Shown here piece after piece: positions 60,194 to 64,000 of a stretch of 64,000 nucleotides of DNA (its first letter is position 1; each line of letters starts with the position of its first letter). The stretch spans positions 620,001-684,000 of the forward strand of contig QUOL01000015.1 in NCBI GenBank assembly GCA_009761415.1, given 5' to 3'. The DNA comes from Sarcomyxa edulis (taxonomy: Eukaryota > Basidiomycota > Agaricomycetes > Agaricales > Mycenaceae). The notes below the pieces were generated by a model. The model ran no database searches. It was not told where the DNA came from and saw nothing but the letters and a program-made list of their open reading frames with translations. The position numbers and the translations under genes are program-made.

Positions 60194-61437
60194 ATGTCGC
60201 CGACAACTGAGTCTTCTCTATCTGCGCTGTCACTCAACGATCCTGAATACTTGGTGCGTTATGATATCGATACCAGTACTTATCATATGGAAATATTGCG
60301 TCGTTGATTCTCACTTTTGTAGGCGCTGAATGCCATTTCCAATGTGATAATATCTGGGCTTCCTACGATTCCGAACGGGGCTTGTCCTTCCTTGACTCTA
60401 TCGCGCGTCTCACTCCCTGCCTTGAAATATAGTCCATTCTATTCAAAAGCTAAGGAGCAACATGACCCGGACGCTCCTCTTCACCGTCTACATGATGGGC
60501 CACCCATGCGGCTGCCATCTCGTCTTCCTCCTCCAGGAGATGCTCGCCTATCGTTGTCTGTAGATGCGCTCCTTTGGGAGCATGATCAGGACTGGGAAGA
60601 CGAGCACGATTCCATCGGTACAAACTCTCGCGTCTACTCAACCACTATCGACGATAAACCTAAATCTCGGGAATCTCTCCCATCCTTGGTTATCAAAGTT
60701 GCTACGGGTACTCAGATCGCATTCCTTGTTCGTGAGGCGTCATTTTACGAAGAAATGGAAAGTATACAGGGCATCGCGATACCAAGATGTTATGGCATCT
60801 TTGCGGGATGGTTGCCCAAACGATGCAAGCTCGAAATGAATCCCGCCTATCATGACGAGTACAGCGACAGTGACGATGACAGTGACGACCACAGTAAATT
60901 GGACGGAGACAAGGATAAAATAACCGACAACGTGCCGGGGCAATACGGTAATCCCCCCCTCAGACAGTATCCCCCCGAAAGAGCGTACCTTCGTGGGTCC
61001 ACTTTTGCGCGCAACGAAGTATATGTTTTACTTTTGGAGCAATTGAGTGGCAAAGTCAGGTTTCCTCTCACTTTGTGGCCGACCGTGACTGAAGAGGATC
61101 TCAGGCGAGTCTTGATATCGCATGCTCGTTATGACCATCGTCTGACACGCGGTATAGAAAGGACATATATGATGTTACTGAGGACCTTGCCAGCTTGCAT
61201 ATTGAGCATTGGGACCTCGAATGGAGAAACATCCAAGTCGCCTCTCCCGAGTGGTCCATTTTCTGTCCTGCTCATCACCGTCGCCATTGTGTGCATCTTT
61301 TTGACTTTAGCCACTCGCACAAGAGGGACTTGAGACCAGAGAGGATAATGCATTTCGCCGAGCCAGATCTTGAGAACAATATTCTCAGGAGGGTATTCGG
61401 CCAACGATATGAGACTAGACCTGTCACGTTGCTATGA
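60194..61437 (+). CDS. Divergent protein-kinase-like protein A
   Basis: Exons 60194-60253, 60323-61104 and 61158-61437 join to 373 codons plus stop. The second intron has a GC donor (CTCAG|GCGAGT). The N-terminal half has RLPSRLPPPGDARLSLS, then a strand-like LVIKVA and LVREASFYEEMESIQG, matching the kinase beta-3 lysine and helix-C glutamate region, then AIPRCYGIF. An acidic insert (DSDDDSDD) follows, then VYVLLLEQL as hinge. The C-lobe has LHIEHWDLEWRNI (catalytic Asp and Asn kept, HRD changed to HWD) and LFDFSHSHKRDL (DFG changed to DFS). No glycine-rich loop is evident. It resembles large lineage-specific kinase-like families of mushrooms; the substrate is unknown. Confidence 0.75.
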
Positions 61438-61684
61438 ATGGGTGTACAGTATACAGAGTGGTCCGACATCATATACTCCAGAGATTAAAAAATCGATTTA
61501 TTTGTGGTTCTGGCGAGAAGTGAGTTGGATATGCCATTGACGCGATGATCTCAACGCCGTGGTCAAATCGAACAGACGTGTTGGTACCAGATTGGAGACC
61601 GCTGCGCTTAGCGGCGCTTGTGCCACACCATGCATCGCTTAAAAGTCTCACTGACGAAGTTGAGCACTGGCACTCATAGTTAGT

Positions 61685-62823
61685 ATGGCTTTGTCCTCAG
61701 CTGTCGCCAACGACGAGCCTCTGGTAAGTCATACCAATGATGATCGATGCATGATGATCGATGCCACTCACCTCCAGGCCTTGAATGCGTTTGCAACTGC
61801 GTCCATCACCGGTTTAGTCGTGCCATCGCAGCAGGGCGACTCAAAATCGATTTCCATTCAACTCCATCGCGTTACTCCTCCGCCTGTAGAGGTCACTCCA
61901 TACGTGTGCGGCTGGGAACGAGATAGATTTGGTTCAGAAGTTGTAGACAAAGATAGCTTCCCTGATGGGCGTCCTCCTGATAGGCTCCCCTCGCAACTTC
62001 CCGAGCCCGGGAACCTGAACCTATCACTCTCCTTGGACACTCTACTCGGTTTCGGTTCTTCCTCTCAGACCTTTTCGACAACATTATCAGGCGAATCCGT
62101 ACATCTAGGTTCTCGTATCCCCCCGTTAGTCGTTAAAGTCGTTCTTCAAGCTCGTACCGTTGTTCTGGTTCGCGAGGCTTCGATATACGAAGAATTGGAA
62201 AGCATCCAGGGGATCGCGATCCCTCGCTGTTATGGACTTTTCAAAGGGCGTTTACCGGATGGATTCTCCTTGATCGATGCCAGAGCTACCTATCGGGGTC
62301 CGTATTACAACGAGTCTAGTTCTGCCAAATCTCACATAGACGTCACGCCTCTACAGGAGGGCGCGATTGATGACTATGTCTTCGAAGGTCGCCCTCCGAT
62401 TCGAGAATATATTCGTCGGTCGAACTTCGATGCCGATGAAATTCATATCCTTGTTCTAGAGAAACTGGGATGCATGTCGAAGACTACACCTAGAAAATCG
62501 TATGGTTATACTCGGGAACAGTACCTGTAAGTAGATCTTCAACCAGTCTTGCCTGCAGTCATCTAATAACTTTTAGAGCTGATCTCGCAGGGATCGCAGA
62601 AGATATTGGCCGGCTCTGCATCGAGCAAGGAGACGTCAAAGAAAGTAATCTCGCAGAGGCTGGAGATTCAGAATGGCGAACGTTCTGTCCTCGCCACCAG
62701 TGCAGACACGCGTATCGATTTTTAGATTTCAGTCATGCATTCAAGCGAGAACTTTTATGGGAGGTACTCAAATCGGACTACGATACTGAACGCATTGCTT
62801 CGCATACGTATGACCATATCTAG
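61685..62823 (+). CDS. Divergent protein-kinase-like protein B
   Basis: Exons 61685-61723, 61778-62526 and 62577-62823 give 344 codons plus stop with GT-AG introns of 54 and 50 bp. Order matches protein A: RLPSQLPEPGNLNLSLSLD, LVVKVV, VLVREASIYEELESIQGIAI, PRCYGLFKGRLPDGF, IHILVLEKLG, then LCIEQGDVKESNLA and FLDFSHAFKREL. The catalytic Asp and Asn are kept but His is lost (EQGD). The acidic insert of A and C is replaced by a shorter Ser/Tyr stretch. It starts 247 bp after gene A on the same strand, a probable tandem duplicate. The gap 61438-61684 shows nothing else. Confidence 0.75.
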
Positions 62824-63102
62824 AGCATTGAAGGATGGAGTTTGTACTCTATCGTTACTGATTGCGACGTTCTTGTTGAAGGGCGCCCTCTACCTGAATA
62901 ATACATCCGTTGACGACACTATAAGTTTATATGCTCGCTCTTGAGAAACTGGCCGCGTACAAAGTCTAACTTGTGTGTCCTTTCGAGATGTAAGCGCGTC
63001 TCTTGTGGACAAACTCTCGACTATACTGGGTATAGTGGACATGTCCGGAACTCTCCCAATCCTCATTGACCTAGAATGCCACACACCAAGACTATTTTCG
63101 AT

Positions 63103-64000
63103 TCACGGCCTCCAGTTTTCAACTGAGGTATCTATGATTCTCTCTGGTTTCAAGTCCCTTTTATGTGCGTGGCTGAAATCGAAGAGACGTGTTCGGTGCA
63201 TGCACTTATGACGGGAACAGAATCTGCGCCATTCGGGTGCACCGGGTTCTCGAACGTTTGTATACTCCCAGTCGCAATGTTCGATGTACAGAAAAGCCAG
63301 ATCCTCGGTGACCTCTCTAAGATCCTGACTTCAGGAGTTTGCAATACGAGTCAGGCAACCACGACGGAGGAGTGAGCGGATGACTCACATCAAAATATCC
63401 GTAGGGATAGTTGTCTCACTAGGAAAAACCTTTTTGCCCATCTCTTCCATGAGTAACACGTATACCTCGTTGGACTCGTAGTTGGATAGAGAAACATATT
63501 CCCTGACTTCCGGATAACCTCTTAAAGGATGATCGTCATCGCTGTCACTGTCACTATCGATTGCATTGATGCTGCCTGACATGTCCGTGTGACTGCTCTC
63601 GTCGCTGTCGCTGTCGCTATCACTATCGGTGAGGGGACGGTCTTTGGCCTTAGGCAGGGAGAAGCCATCCGGTAATCGTCCGGCGAAGATACCGTAGCAT
63701 CTTGGTATCGCAATCCCTTGGATAGACTCCATCTCCTCGTAGAGTGAAGCTTCACGAAGAAGAATGGCTATACGATTTGATGGGGCAACTTTGATAGCTA
63801 ATAGAGGAAGGCGAGAGGCGAGACCTGGATTCTCAGGGTCTTCAACAACTGTGGTCGAGAAGACTTGTGTGGAACGGTCGTATGCAGCTCCAAGCAATGA
63901 ACTGACTGTTAACGAAAGATGAACGTTCCCAAGAGCAGAAAGAGATGACGGTAGACGAGGAGGGGGCCCTCCCTTGATCCAAGAATCAGCTACTGTGAGC
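63103..64000 (-). CDS. Divergent protein-kinase-like protein C (5' end beyond the window)
   Basis: Minus strand, exon 64000-63389 (open at the edge) and exon 63328-63103, with a 60-bp GTGAGT intron. An alternative acceptor four bases away would break the frame. The visible part has GGPPPRLPSSLSALGNVHLS, LAIKVA, ILLREASLYEEMESIQGIAI, PRCYGIFAGRLPDGF, a Ser/Asp repeat (DSDSDSDSDESS, then DSDSDSDDD), VYVLLMEEMGK, FLYIEHCDWEYTNV and RLFDFSHAHKRDLKPE. About 279 codons are visible. It converges on gene B; 62824-63102 holds no other supported gene. Paralogue of A and B in inverted orientation. Confidence 0.72.

Overview
The window looks like nuclear DNA of a filamentous basidiomycete, probably Agaricomycetes. 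Genes are split by many short introns (about 30-70 bp, GTRNGT...YAG, a few with GC donors). They include an Rlm1/SRF-type MADS-box factor, a VPS29 retromer relative, a fungal hAT transposase with BED finger, a PHD-finger protein and a cluster of divergent protein-kinase-like genes. The species is not identified. No rRNA, tRNA, CRISPR or bacterial-type signals were seen.

Layout. (1) 1-2331: the 3' part of a PHD-finger gene. (2) 2332-3651: non-coding DNA with two minisatellites. (3) 3652-59792: a direct tandem array of three diverged copies of one segment of about 16 kb (unit 1 about 3652-19512, unit 2 about 19513-35842, unit 3 about 35843-59792). Unit order is: start of a minus-strand gene, VPS29 remnant, a very conserved 1.3 kb block, minus- and plus-strand spliced gene remnants with several perfect hairpins, a block of about 4.1-4.5 kb made of short modules that each carry a spliceosomal-type intron, the MADS-box gene, and the end of the minus-strand gene. 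That minus-strand gene is cut by both outer ends of the array and rejoined at the internal junctions, as expected for unequal exchange. (4) Unit 3 is interrupted at 42391-51226 by an 8.8 kb element with nearly perfect inverted repeats of about 750 bp. That element contains an apparently intact hAT transposon (44403-48113, perfect 8-bp target duplication) and a 2.0 kb LTR-like insertion (48512-50527, 5-bp target duplication) in its right inverted repeat. (5) 59793-64000: unique DNA with three related kinase-like genes, two on + and one on -, the last cut by the window end.

Most of the repeated units is decaying duplicated gene material: VPS29 copies carry stops and indels, the third MADS copy has lost its DNA-binding domain, and the junction gene is frameshifted. 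The least explained features are the intron-bearing module arrays and the hairpins, some of which appear in opposite loop orientation in different unit copies. Exon boundaries were worked out by hand from splice signals and frame continuity. Homology calls come from motif recognition, not database searches.
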